This document shows, in pieces, positions 1 through 6,324 of a DNA stretch of 9,779 bases. The DNA is from an uncultured Aliterella sp. (GTDB lineage Bacteria > Cyanobacteriota > Cyanobacteriia > Cyanobacteriales > Chroococcidiopsidaceae): the NCBI GenBank assembly GCA_905479905.1, contig CAJQOK010000538.1, forward strand, positions 1-9,779, written 5' to 3'. The notes beneath the pieces are model-generated. The model was not told where the DNA came from, made no database searches, and saw only the letters and a list, made by a program, of their open reading frames with translations. How positions within the stretch are numbered: position 1 is the stretch's first letter; each line of letters starts with the position of its first letter. A program made the translations under genes and the position numbers.

Positions 1-1016
1 CCTCCTGCTGCTAAAAGAATGGCGAAGACAACGCCAAAAAGTGAGATGATCAATGGGTAAATCAGTGGGTCGCTAGGTCCGGCGTTGAGCATTGTGATTG
101 CTGTGTAACCCACCATAATCTTGTAGCAGATATTAACAAAGCTGATGCCAAAGTAATTGATTAACCAGCTTGTCCAAGGAGTGCCGGGAACTGGCAGCAA
201 AGAAATTCCTAAAAACAATGGGCCGACTAAACCTGTAATTAATTGCACAACTTCCAAAGCAATTATAAAAGCTGCCCCTATTGCCATCGTCAGCCCTAAA
301 ATTGCTTGAGAAAAAATTGGTTGAACTGATGAACCTAAACCTCCGAATACCCGACCTACCCAATTGGAGTTTCCGTAATCACTAGGGTTATCTAGCGCAT
401 CTCGAATTTGCTCTTGGAGTTGAAAATATAAAGGCTGCGCCCACGCTGTTGTAGACAAATAATTATTTAGTATTTGTCTAATTTTCTCATCTGCTGCCAG
501 TAAGCACTCCGTCCGTGTTGACTGCTCTGGAAGTTTGGCACAGTCTGTAATTGCAGTGGAGGCGGTAGATTGAGCGAAAGTTTTTACACCAGCCTCTGTA
601 ATTGGTTGAGAACCTGGAACATTTGAAAGCTTAGAGAGAATAAAGTCCGATACTTCATTCATCAAATCGTGAGCGCCCAAGGTTAGAGAGCCAAGCATTG
701 GACCATTGCTTGGTCCGTAGATCGGATTTGCTAATAGTAGTACCAATAGAAAAGGGAATAATAGCTCTGGCAGCCCCCGTGCTAAACCCGCATCTCCCTC
801 TCCAAGATGCTGCCTCAAAAATTGAGCCGTCCATAAACCAATAAACATCACTGCAAAGATTGCCCCCACAAAAGCAATGCTGTTGTACAAAGGACTTTTA
901 AAGGCATCGATCCATGTCTGCTTTAAGCCTTCACGAACAGCGTCGCTGATTGCTTTATTGTTGTCAATAAACGTCCCCGTATCGACCGTCTGGATTTGAG
1001 CAAGAGGAAGTAGCAT
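1..1016 (-). CDS. VirB6/TrbL-like multi-pass inner-membrane T4SS protein, 3' end cut by window edge
   Basis: The frame is open from an ATG at 1016-1014 to the left edge: about 338 residues without a stop, C-terminus missing. I see a soluble N-terminus, then hydrophobic segments near residues 43-62 (SIAFVGAIFAVMFIGLW) and 80-95 (ELLFPFLLVLLLANPIYG). A long polar loop of about 140 residues with several Cys follows, then at least four more hydrophobic stretches (about 240-338: LGLTMAIGAAFIIAL, ITGLVGPLFLGISLLP, IMVGYTAITML, IISLFGVVFAILLAAGG). Many membrane spans with a large polar loop fit the VirB6/TrbL family, which forms part of the inner-membrane channel of T4SSs. Position directly after a VirB5-like gene supports this. 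The start lies 6 bp beyond the upstream stop with no clear Shine-Dalgarno, so translational coupling is likely. The family call rests on topology and gene order, not on a diagnostic motif. Confidence 0.7.
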   Translation of the reverse strand, partial: MLLPLAQIQTVDTGTFIDNNKAISDAVREGLKQTWIDAFKSPLYNSIAFVGAIFAVMFIGLWTAQFLRQHLGEGDAGLARGLPELLFPFLLVLLLANPIYGPSNGPMLGSLTLGAHDLMNEVSDFILSKLSNVPGSQPITEAGVKTFAQSTASTAITDCAKLPEQSTRTECLLAADEKIRQILNNYLSTTAWAQPLYFQLQEQIRDALDNPSDYGNSNWVGRVFGGLGSSVQPIFSQAILGLTMAIGAAFIIALEVVQLITGLVGPLFLGISLLPVPGTPWTSWLINYFGISFVNICYKIMVGYTAITMLNAGPSDPLIYPLIISLFGVVFAILLAAG

Positions 1017-1022
1017 AATTAA

Positions 1023-1805
1023 TTAGTCTGTGGGGGGAGAAGCCAGTGCTGAAAATAAAGATGTTGTATCCATCAACCCTATTTGATTGGCTTGAGTCTC
1101 TACTTTTTTGCCCCAAGCTTCTTCGCTTAGAGTTTGTGAAATATTGCCAATTGCAACTGACGTAGCAGCATCAGCAACTTGAGCATCAACGGTAGAATCG
1201 TAAATTGATTTCAAAATTGAAGTCGTATCACCACTTTGAATAGCAATTTGCTTGAGTACATCTTGGGTAACATTTGAAGACCCAGCCGTTGCCGACGCTT
1301 GTAAAGAACTCGCCGCAGCTTGAGCAGTCATTTCTTTAACATCCTTAATCCTGGTTTGACCTTCCTTGCTAAGTAAGTTTTCGGAAACTGCGCTGGTTGT
1401 TTTAGAATCTACCTGCCCTCGCAATATTTGACTTAAGGCGGTAGACCCTATTCCAAAAGAGCCTTCCTTTCCATCTTTTACGCTTGCTGCTAAGTCAATA
1501 GCTTTCTGCACTTCATCTGGGATGGGAATGCCCAATTCTCCACTGGCAACTTCAATCCCTACTAAAATTTCTCCTAGGTTCTCTGATGCGATCGCGCTAT
1601 AAAAATCCTCTGCCGCATTGAGATATTCTAAGTAGGATGAAACATTAACGGACGCCGCCCCAAAAAGAGACGACAGCATTGAGACAGTTCCTGAAGCCGC
1701 TCTAGCAGAAATAGGACTGAATATTGCCAAGGCTGAGACAGCAATTGATCCTCCAGCAATTAGTAAACGCTTCTTTGATTTGGGTAATGGTTGAATTACA
1801 GTCAT
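1023..1805 (-). CDS. Exported protein in the VirB5 position of the T4SS block
   Basis: This is a 260-residue protein with a classic signal peptide: basic n-region (KSKKR, 10-13), hydrophobic core about 14-32, and an ARA motif at 34-36, giving predicted cleavage after residue 36. The mature part has no further membrane span. It is rich in Ala, Ser, Thr, Gln and looks largely alpha-helical. It lacks cysteines, so it is not a lipoprotein. VirB5 is the periplasmic, mostly helical minor pilus component or adhesin encoded between VirB4 and VirB6. This gene has the same size class (VirB5 is about 220 residues), export signal and position. I see no sequence motif that proves VirB5 membership; a TrbJ-like or unrelated exported protein is possible. 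The ATG at 1805 is preceded by GAGGA about 3-4 bases upstream (1809-1813), overlapping the stop of the gene before it. Confidence 0.72.
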   Translation of the reverse strand: MTVIQPLPKSKKRLLIAGGSIAVSALAIFSPISARAASGTVSMLSSLFGAASVNVSSYLEYLNAAEDFYSAIASENLGEILVGIEVASGELGIPIPDEVQKAIDLAASVKDGKEGSFGIGSTALSQILRGQVDSKTTSAVSENLLSKEGQTRIKDVKEMTAQAAASSLQASATAGSSNVTQDVLKQIAIQSGDTTSILKSIYDSTVDAQVADAATSVAIGNISQTLSEEAWGKKVETQANQIGLMDTTSLFSALASPPTD

Positions 1806-1811
1806 AGTTCC

Positions 1812-2021
1812 TCAAGGTTTTTTACGTGGTTGAGCTAAATCTGAGAATTGGTCTATCTGCTTCTTTAGTGCCTCGCTATCTTTTTCCCATTGATAAACAG
1901 GTCTTTTACGTGGTTGATTCTTTGAAACTGCAAATACAACCATTGCCGAAATAATCATTGCTATAGCCGCAAAAAGTATGGGCTGTCGGCGGATTGTTTG
2001 TAAAACTTTATTAGTTATCAT
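1812..2021 (-). CDS. Small single-pass membrane protein within the T4SS operon
   Basis: This is a 69-residue protein with a basic N-terminus (KVLQTIRRQ), one strongly hydrophobic segment at about 14-32 (PILFAAIAMIISAMVVFAV), and a charged tail with basic clusters (QPRKRP, QPRKKP). The repeated QPRK motif flanks a short predicted helix with acidic and basic residues. Its ATG overlaps the TGA of the VirB4-type gene in the arrangement ATGA (2018-2021). Its own TGA overlaps the Shine-Dalgarno of the next gene, so it is clearly a coupled operon member. The classical virB order has no gene here between virB4 and virB5. There is no lipobox cysteine, so it is not VirB7-like. I do not recognise the family; an accessory membrane protein of the transfer channel is an inference from context only. 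Confidence 0.75.
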   Translation of the reverse strand: MITNKVLQTIRRQPILFAAIAMIISAMVVFAVSKNQPRKRPVYQWEKDSEALKKQIDQFSDLAQPRKKP

Positions 2022-5000
2022 CTTTTAATCTTCTCGGAACGACCGTCTATACTACTTACTCTAAATTGATTTGCCAGGGCGTTAATTGCCTTAAATTTGT
2101 CTCCTCCAGCCTTGGTATAAGCTTGTTGTCGTACTGTTACTTCATCGGTATTGTTCATCAGTAGGGCGTGGTGAGCGAAGCTAGGGTAGTGCTTGCCAAA
2201 TAGGTGATCATCTCCCGTACTGATTAGCCACTGACGCGCAAATTCACTATCGGGAAGTTGAAACGATCTGCTGGCATTTTGCCGAAGTACCGATTCGGGA
2301 ATCCCTTGTTTAACCAAAGTTGGAATAGCGCCAGTTTTAATTTGACCAATTATATAAGTTGTAATGTTGTCCAGTATTTGCGATGACACTTTGGAGCGTT
2401 CGATGCTTTCCAAGTCTTGCCCCAGTAATGCAAACCAAATCCCGGCTTTACGACCTTTGGCACACACCGAGGCAGCAATCTCAGCAAAAGATTCGTAGTT
2501 GAATAGGTAAGACCCCTCATCTATTGGCAGGAAAACTTTTTTAACACTCAGAGCGCGAATAATGGCACTAGAGTAAGCTGAAACTGCTAGAGGTGCAGCA
2601 TCTTGGTCATCATCAATATTACCTAGAGCGTAAACAACTAAACGCGAATCTGTGTGAAAAGTTGATGGAGATGCGATCGCTCTGCCAATCTTACCTACTA
2701 AACAAGACTCTAGTTGCAACCTAATGGAACTTATCGTATGTTTGATTTCGGGTGTAACCGTAGGCATATAGTCAATATGTACAAACTTAATTAAATCGTG
2801 CAAAGTTGGCATCTTTTTCCAATCAGCCGAGCCGAATCCGCCATCATGAGCCGCATTGTACCGTTGAGTAATCGTTGCATCTTTGAAGTATTCATGCAGG
2901 GCAAGGTTAAAAATTTGTTTGTACGACCGCCGAACTTTACCCTCATCTTCTTTATCTAATGTCAGGACTATTAGCCCGGACATTACTGTATCGCGGCACA
3001 GATTAAATTTAGCATCGTATTCGTCAGCGTCAGTAAACATCCTAAAATCAGGAGTTTGCAGCAGATTATTTGATTCCTTTGAGGTATTGAAATACGCTCC
3101 CCCTAAAAAGTCAGTAATCGGGTCGAAGGAACCAGTACCATCTCCCCTCGTAGAGTCAATGATAAAGGTGTGAAAGTTTCGTACATGAAAATTAAATATC
3201 ACGTCAGCAAACATTTCCGTCTTTCCCGCTCCCGTTTTTCCTAACACAATTGTGTGTTGAGGGCGACTAAAGGGGTCGAAGTACAAAGGTGTGTTGCCAC
3301 GCACGGAAATAAATTCAACCCCTTTAGTTTCAATGGTTTGGTCAAAAACTAAGGGGATTAAGCTTGGAGCAACCTCTGTTGTATCTAATAACTGCCTTTT
3401 GTAAGGATGAGTTAATAGCGTCCTCCAAGTAAACGGCAATGTTTCTAGCCAAATCTCGTCGGCGTACCCCGTCTCACGAGTAACAACTGCCCCTTCAAAT
3501 AAAGAGGTAAAGTTCTGCATCGCCCGGTTTAACGCTTCTGGAGTAGGGCGATAGATTAGTGCCGTCCAAGCAAAACGCATCGCGTGTTTCCCTTCGAGTA
3601 GCTGTTCGTGATCCTCCAAAGATTTGCGGGTGTTAAACATCGATCCAGGGTCTAACCGATTGCGATTACTTGCCATTACTGTGTGCATATTCGATTGCTT
3701 CACCAAGTCCTGAGTGTCCTTCTGGACATTCGCTTGGTTAGCTTGGGTAAACTGCACAACAATCTCAGTATTAGTAACGCTAGGATCTGTCAATACTGCT
3801 GAACCATCTAACAGTTGGGCAAGATAAGCACCTACACCCTCATATTTTTTGAGCGGCTTTTGATCCCAGACCGCAACTCCTACATAGGAATCTATACCAG
3901 GAATATGTACCCACTGTTTATCAAGGACGGGACAACCCCCCGCAAACATCTCCGTTGTAATATGACGTTCGCTATTGAGTTCCCAGTGCAACCCAGTTTC
4001 ATCAAGTATTAATAATTGGGAAATCTTTGGCGCTTTTCCTTGATTAAACTTTTTCCAGCAGTCTCCCTCCCATATATCGTTTTCATCCATCGGTACAACA
4101 GACCACTTGAGATTATTTTGTAGTAGCTGCACCGCCTGCATATACCCGTAGTTAAAAGCGTTGATTAGCGAATCTTCTAGGTGTTGTCGATATTGCTGAT
4201 CTCCTTTTGTCGCGTATGCTTTGTAAAACTGTTCTGCTTGCCCTAGAATCTTCTCCACCCAGTCTTGGCTTTTTGTTGTTCCTCCGTCTAATGTGTAGGT
4301 TAAGTAAACTTTCAAAAACTTGGGGTTATGTTTTCCCAGTTGAGTTAAACGTTGCAAACGAGATATTGCCCATTTAAGCAAAAATTTATTCTCTTGGGCA
4401 GAAGTTGAACTAATTAATTTTTCAAGTTCTGCTATCCGTTCTCGCTCCGACGAGAAGGTTCCGGCATTGATTGTTAGTTCTTCACCAGTCGGAATTTGTT
4501 TCAACCCAGTTTCAATCAACTCGGCAATATTTCGGGCTTCATCCTTAGAAAGAGTGCTATTGATGCCTCTCCACTTGAATGCCCAAACTACTCTGAGCAT
4601 TCCTTTTTTTTGCAATAAGTAAGCGCCAATGTGTTGTCCTTTAAGTTGAAACTTAATTGGGCAAACTAAGTGAAACTCATCTTCTATGGCATCGATGACG
4701 CGCTTTGTTTTCTTACCCGTTCGTCGTACCCCAGCTTTTTGTTTCATCTGACTCCCGTTTTTGGGATCGAACGATGGGTAGCCCTTCACCATTGTTCTTG
4801 GCTTATGAAACTTGCCTCCATACTTCCAAGGTGTATCTCCGACTAAAATCCAATGTGTGAGAATTAGCGTCAAGCAAATGACCGCCATTAAGAACGGATT
4901 TATCGCCAAGTATGGGCTGAACAATACATAGAAAACGAAGCAACCTGTAACAATCCCTAGCCAATATACGGCAAACCTACCGGGAATAAAGAATATGTCT

Positions 5001-5122
5001 GGTCGTTTGCCTAGCGTCTTTTTGAATCGAATCCGAGTAGGTGTTTCTTGCATCAGCGAACCCAAAGTAATTAAATTGCCGTCAATATAGTTAAGGCGCA
5101 GTTCCTCCTGACGTTGTACCAA
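2018..5122 (-). CDS. virB4: VirB4/TraC-type T4SS ATPase with N-terminal membrane hairpin (possible VirB3-VirB4 fusion)
   Basis: This is a 1034-residue ATPase that powers pilus assembly and substrate transfer at the cytoplasmic base of a T4SS. Walker A is GKTGAGKT at 628-635. Walker B is VFLPIDEGS at 863-871 (D868, E869). A conserved-looking RKAGIWFALLGQDLESI segment follows at 891-907, as in VirB4/TraC proteins. Residues 49-69 and 72-94 are two hydrophobic spans preceded by a KRPDIFFIPG stretch, resembling the RP-containing hairpin of VirB3. Typical VirB4 proteins have about 800-890 residues, so the extra N-terminus could be a fused VirB3; no separate virB3 is seen. The start is uncertain. 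The longest frame begins at TTG 5122, overlapping the pilin gene by 32 nt, with only a weak AGG about 9 bases upstream. An ATG at 5053 would still keep both spans. The 3' end overlaps the next gene by 4 nt. Confidence 0.95.
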   Translation of the reverse strand: MVQRQEELRLNYIDGNLITLGSLMQETPTRIRFKKTLGKRPDIFFIPGRFAVYWLGIVTGCFVFYVLFSPYLAINPFLMAVICLTLILTHWILVGDTPWKYGGKFHKPRTMVKGYPSFDPKNGSQMKQKAGVRRTGKKTKRVIDAIEDEFHLVCPIKFQLKGQHIGAYLLQKKGMLRVVWAFKWRGINSTLSKDEARNIAELIETGLKQIPTGEELTINAGTFSSERERIAELEKLISSTSAQENKFLLKWAISRLQRLTQLGKHNPKFLKVYLTYTLDGGTTKSQDWVEKILGQAEQFYKAYATKGDQQYRQHLEDSLINAFNYGYMQAVQLLQNNLKWSVVPMDENDIWEGDCWKKFNQGKAPKISQLLILDETGLHWELNSERHITTEMFAGGCPVLDKQWVHIPGIDSYVGVAVWDQKPLKKYEGVGAYLAQLLDGSAVLTDPSVTNTEIVVQFTQANQANVQKDTQDLVKQSNMHTVMASNRNRLDPGSMFNTRKSLEDHEQLLEGKHAMRFAWTALIYRPTPEALNRAMQNFTSLFEGAVVTRETGYADEIWLETLPFTWRTLLTHPYKRQLLDTTEVAPSLIPLVFDQTIETKGVEFISVRGNTPLYFDPFSRPQHTIVLGKTGAGKTEMFADVIFNFHVRNFHTFIIDSTRGDGTGSFDPITDFLGGAYFNTSKESNNLLQTPDFRMFTDADEYDAKFNLCRDTVMSGLIVLTLDKEDEGKVRRSYKQIFNLALHEYFKDATITQRYNAAHDGGFGSADWKKMPTLHDLIKFVHIDYMPTVTPEIKHTISSIRLQLESCLVGKIGRAIASPSTFHTDSRLVVYALGNIDDDQDAAPLAVSAYSSAIIRALSVKKVFLPIDEGSYLFNYESFAEIAASVCAKGRKAGIWFALLGQDLESIERSKVSSQILDNITTYIIGQIKTGAIPTLVKQGIPESVLRQNASRSFQLPDSEFARQWLISTGDDHLFGKHYPSFAHHALLMNNTDEVTVRQQAYTKAGGDKFKAINALANQFRVSSIDGRSEKIKR

Positions 5123-5519
5123 CTATGTAACCTGTCAAATAATTTGTTATTAGCAAAACTAAGACTACAGCGAAAAGAGTTGTTAATGGTGCGCCATAAT
5201 CTTCTCTATTAGCGACTTTGTTAAACAGGGCTACGCAGATTCCCACGATCACAGCTACAACTATTCCCTGCATCATCACAAATCCGGTGTTGATTACGCC
5301 CGTTCCATCTGGAAACGCCGTTGTCATCGCATTTTTTGCTGCACATAGCCAACCTGTACAAGCACTCGTCGTACCTGTTCCTGTTCCCGTCGCAAACACT
5401 TGTCCCCCATTTGTAATCAAGAAAAAACTCAGGGTGAATAGCATGGAATGCCGCAAGTCTTTCCATTTTTTTAATTGGGCAAGTACCTTGTTTTTTGGCT
5501 TAGACAGTGTTGAAAGCAT
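5091..5519 (-). CDS. VirB2/TrbC-like T4SS prepilin
   Basis: This is a 142-residue protein with the layout of a T4SS major prepilin. It has a long basic N-terminus (KPKNK...KKWKDLR), a hydrophobic signal stretch at about 25-39 and a VFA motif at 41-43, with predicted cleavage after residue 43. Two hydrophobic helices follow (about 75-98 and 112-135), joined by a short charged loop NKVANRED, the hairpin expected of VirB2 pilins in the membrane pool. The mature N-terminus is a Gly/Thr repeat (TGTGTGTT), followed by a C-x4-C pair (Cys54, Cys59) that could form a disulfide. It lies immediately before the VirB4-type gene, as virB2 does. The start is well supported: ATG at 5519 with GAGGAG (5526-5531) six bases upstream. 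A different two-span T4SS subunit is the main alternative. Confidence 0.78.
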   Translation of the reverse strand: MLSTLSKPKNKVLAQLKKWKDLRHSMLFTLSFFLITNGGQVFATGTGTGTTSACTGWLCAAKNAMTTAFPDGTGVINTGFVMMQGIVVAVIVGICVALFNKVANREDYGAPLTTLFAVVLVLLITNYLTGYIVGTTSGGTAP

Positions 5520-5548
5520 CGGAATCTCCTCGTAGTAATTATTTCAAT

Positions 5549-5908
5549 TTAGTTGACTATTTCTTTTGAATTAGTTACAGGCACTAACCCTTGCAAAAAT
5601 GAAATGGCTACCATCTCGTCTCCTTTAGTCACAGCTTCTTCAACTACATCAAGAGCGAGTGACATTAAACTTTTGAGCCTAGCTACCGAGCCTTCCCACG
5701 CGGCGGCACGTAAGGCATTTATTGCCACTACGAACTCAGCATCTTTGGTTCGCCACTGACCAATAATCTCGCTATTTACCCCTATTAATGCAGCTATTTC
5801 TGCATCAGTTTTTCCTATTAATAAAAGCTCCATCGCGTAATGTTGCTTAAGGCTAAGAATCGCCGAAGTTTCCTGCGGACAGTCTGGATTAGCTTGGGAA
5901 TTTTTCAT
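5549..5908 (-). CDS. Helix-turn-helix protein, terminase-small-subunit-like, heading the T4SS block
   Basis: This is a 119-residue protein. Residues 18-55 read as a helix-turn-helix: LSLKQHYAMELLLIGKTDAE, then IAALIGVNSEIIGQWR. The pattern (T-D-x-E-I-A-x-x-I-G-V, then I-x-x-W) resembles the N-terminal DNA-binding part of phage terminase small subunits and phBC6A51-type HTH proteins. Residues 60-110 look helical and contain RAAAWEGSVARLKSLM and a DVVEEAV...GDEMVAISFLQGL segment, a layout also common in that group. No phage gene accompanies it. It is followed after 29 nt by the prepilin gene on the same strand. A regulator of the transfer operon or an origin-binding accessory protein are both plausible, but neither is shown. 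No clear Shine-Dalgarno precedes the ATG at 5908; an internal ATG at 5833 would remove part of the HTH, so 5908 is preferred. Confidence 0.72.
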   Translation of the reverse strand: MKNSQANPDCPQETSAILSLKQHYAMELLLIGKTDAEIAALIGVNSEIIGQWRTKDAEFVVAINALRAAAWEGSVARLKSLMSLALDVVEEAVTKGDEMVAISFLQGLVPVTNSKEIVN

Positions 5909-6006
5909 CGATTTAAGTAATTTGCTTGCTATTACATCAAAAACCGTTACCCCCTAAAGGGCAATTAAGCAGTCACTAATGGTTAGCGCCGCAACAAGAA
6001 GTTAGT

Positions 6007-6022
6007 AGAGGCTAATGCCTCT
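6007..6022. repeat. Short perfect hairpin AGAGGC-TAAT-GCCTCT
   Basis: A 6-bp perfect inverted repeat with a 4-nt loop, 99 bases upstream of the HTH start on the minus strand. There is no T-tract on either side, so it does not look like an intrinsic terminator. It lies in the leader downstream of both promoter candidates and could be an operator half-site pair or an mRNA hairpin. Confidence 0.45.
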
Positions 6023-6046
6023 CCTGCAAGGGTTTTGTCACCCAAG

Positions 6047-6075
6047 TTTATAATTGAATTTAGATCGTCTGTGAA
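6047..6075 (-). promoter_or_regulatory. Candidate sigma-70-type promoter P2 for the HTH/T4SS operon
   Basis: On the minus strand TTCACA (6075-6070) and TATAAA (6052-6047) are separated by exactly 17 bases. Each box matches the consensus at five of six positions. Transcription would start near 6040 and leave a leader of about 130 nt before the HTH ATG at 5908. Confidence 0.5.
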
Positions 6076-6101
6076 CTCAAAATCTACTGCAACTAAAACA
6101 A

Positions 6102-6117
6102 CACTAATTATTTAGTG
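6102..6117. repeat. Short perfect hairpin CACTAA-TTAT-TTAGTG
   Basis: A 6-bp perfect inverted repeat with a 4-nt loop, between the two promoter candidates and about 27 bases upstream of the P2 -35 box. The stem is AT-rich and has no T-tract; an operator is more likely than a terminator. Confidence 0.4.
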
Positions 6118-6157
6118 CTTGCTCAACCAAGAATTTATGATTTTTAAAAAACAGCAG

Positions 6158-6183
6158 TTGTAGCTCCGACTTATTAGCTACAA
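6158..6183. promoter_or_regulatory. 8-bp dyad (TTGTAGCT / AGCTACAA, 10-nt spacer) at the expected P1 start site
   Basis: Perfect arms at 6158-6165 and 6176-6183. On the minus strand the dyad begins 5 bases after the -10 box of promoter candidate P1, so it would cover its transcription start. This is a good operator position for repression, possibly by the HTH product (inference). Alternatively it forms an RNA stem: read on the minus strand it is followed by CTGCTG and then six T, which could act as a weak terminator or attenuator. Confidence 0.5.
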
Positions 6184-6187
6184 ATTC

Positions 6188-6215
6188 ATCTTATCGGATC
6201 TAGATTACCTGTCAA
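6188..6215 (-). promoter_or_regulatory. Candidate sigma-70-type promoter P1 for the HTH/T4SS operon
   Basis: On the minus strand a perfect TTGACA (6215-6210) is followed after 16 bases by TAAGAT (6193-6188), which matches TATAAT at four of six positions. Transcription would start near 6180, inside the dyad described separately, giving a leader of about 270 nt before the HTH ATG. Confidence 0.5.
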
Positions 6216-6324
6216 GCCAAATAACACATCAAATATTAAGAGTTGTAAGTTTTTGAGCCAGCGCCCTAGAGCCATCAGTTATATGGATTTTTGCTCTCCA
6301 ACTACTTTTGCAATTGCCAATGAC

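Larger units (their letters stand above)
5909..6324. other. Gene-free leader and regulatory region ahead of the T4SS block
   Basis: About 416 bases without a convincing reading frame on either strand. It lies between the stop of the zinc-ribbon gene and the ATG of the HTH gene, both on the minus strand. Two promoter candidates, one 8-bp dyad and two 6-bp hairpins are listed separately. I found no strong intrinsic terminator for the upstream gene: the best candidate stem is the dyad at 6158-6183, which on the minus strand is followed after six bases by a run of six T. Confidence 0.7.

Noticed and set aside
133..363. 76-codon minus-strand frame overlapping the VirB6-like gene
   Set aside because: It lies wholly inside the longer membrane-protein frame (1-1016), which has a coherent hydrophobic pattern and operon spacing; the shorter frame is a shadow.
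2883..4012. Two plus-strand frames (2883-3173 and 3815-4012) opposite the ATPase
   Set aside because: Antisense to conserved ATPase sequence with no supporting start signal.
5218..5535. Frames on the plus strand and in another minus frame over the prepilin gene
   Set aside because: Both overlap the prepilin, which has a strong Shine-Dalgarno, a signal sequence and operon context. The alternatives have none of these.
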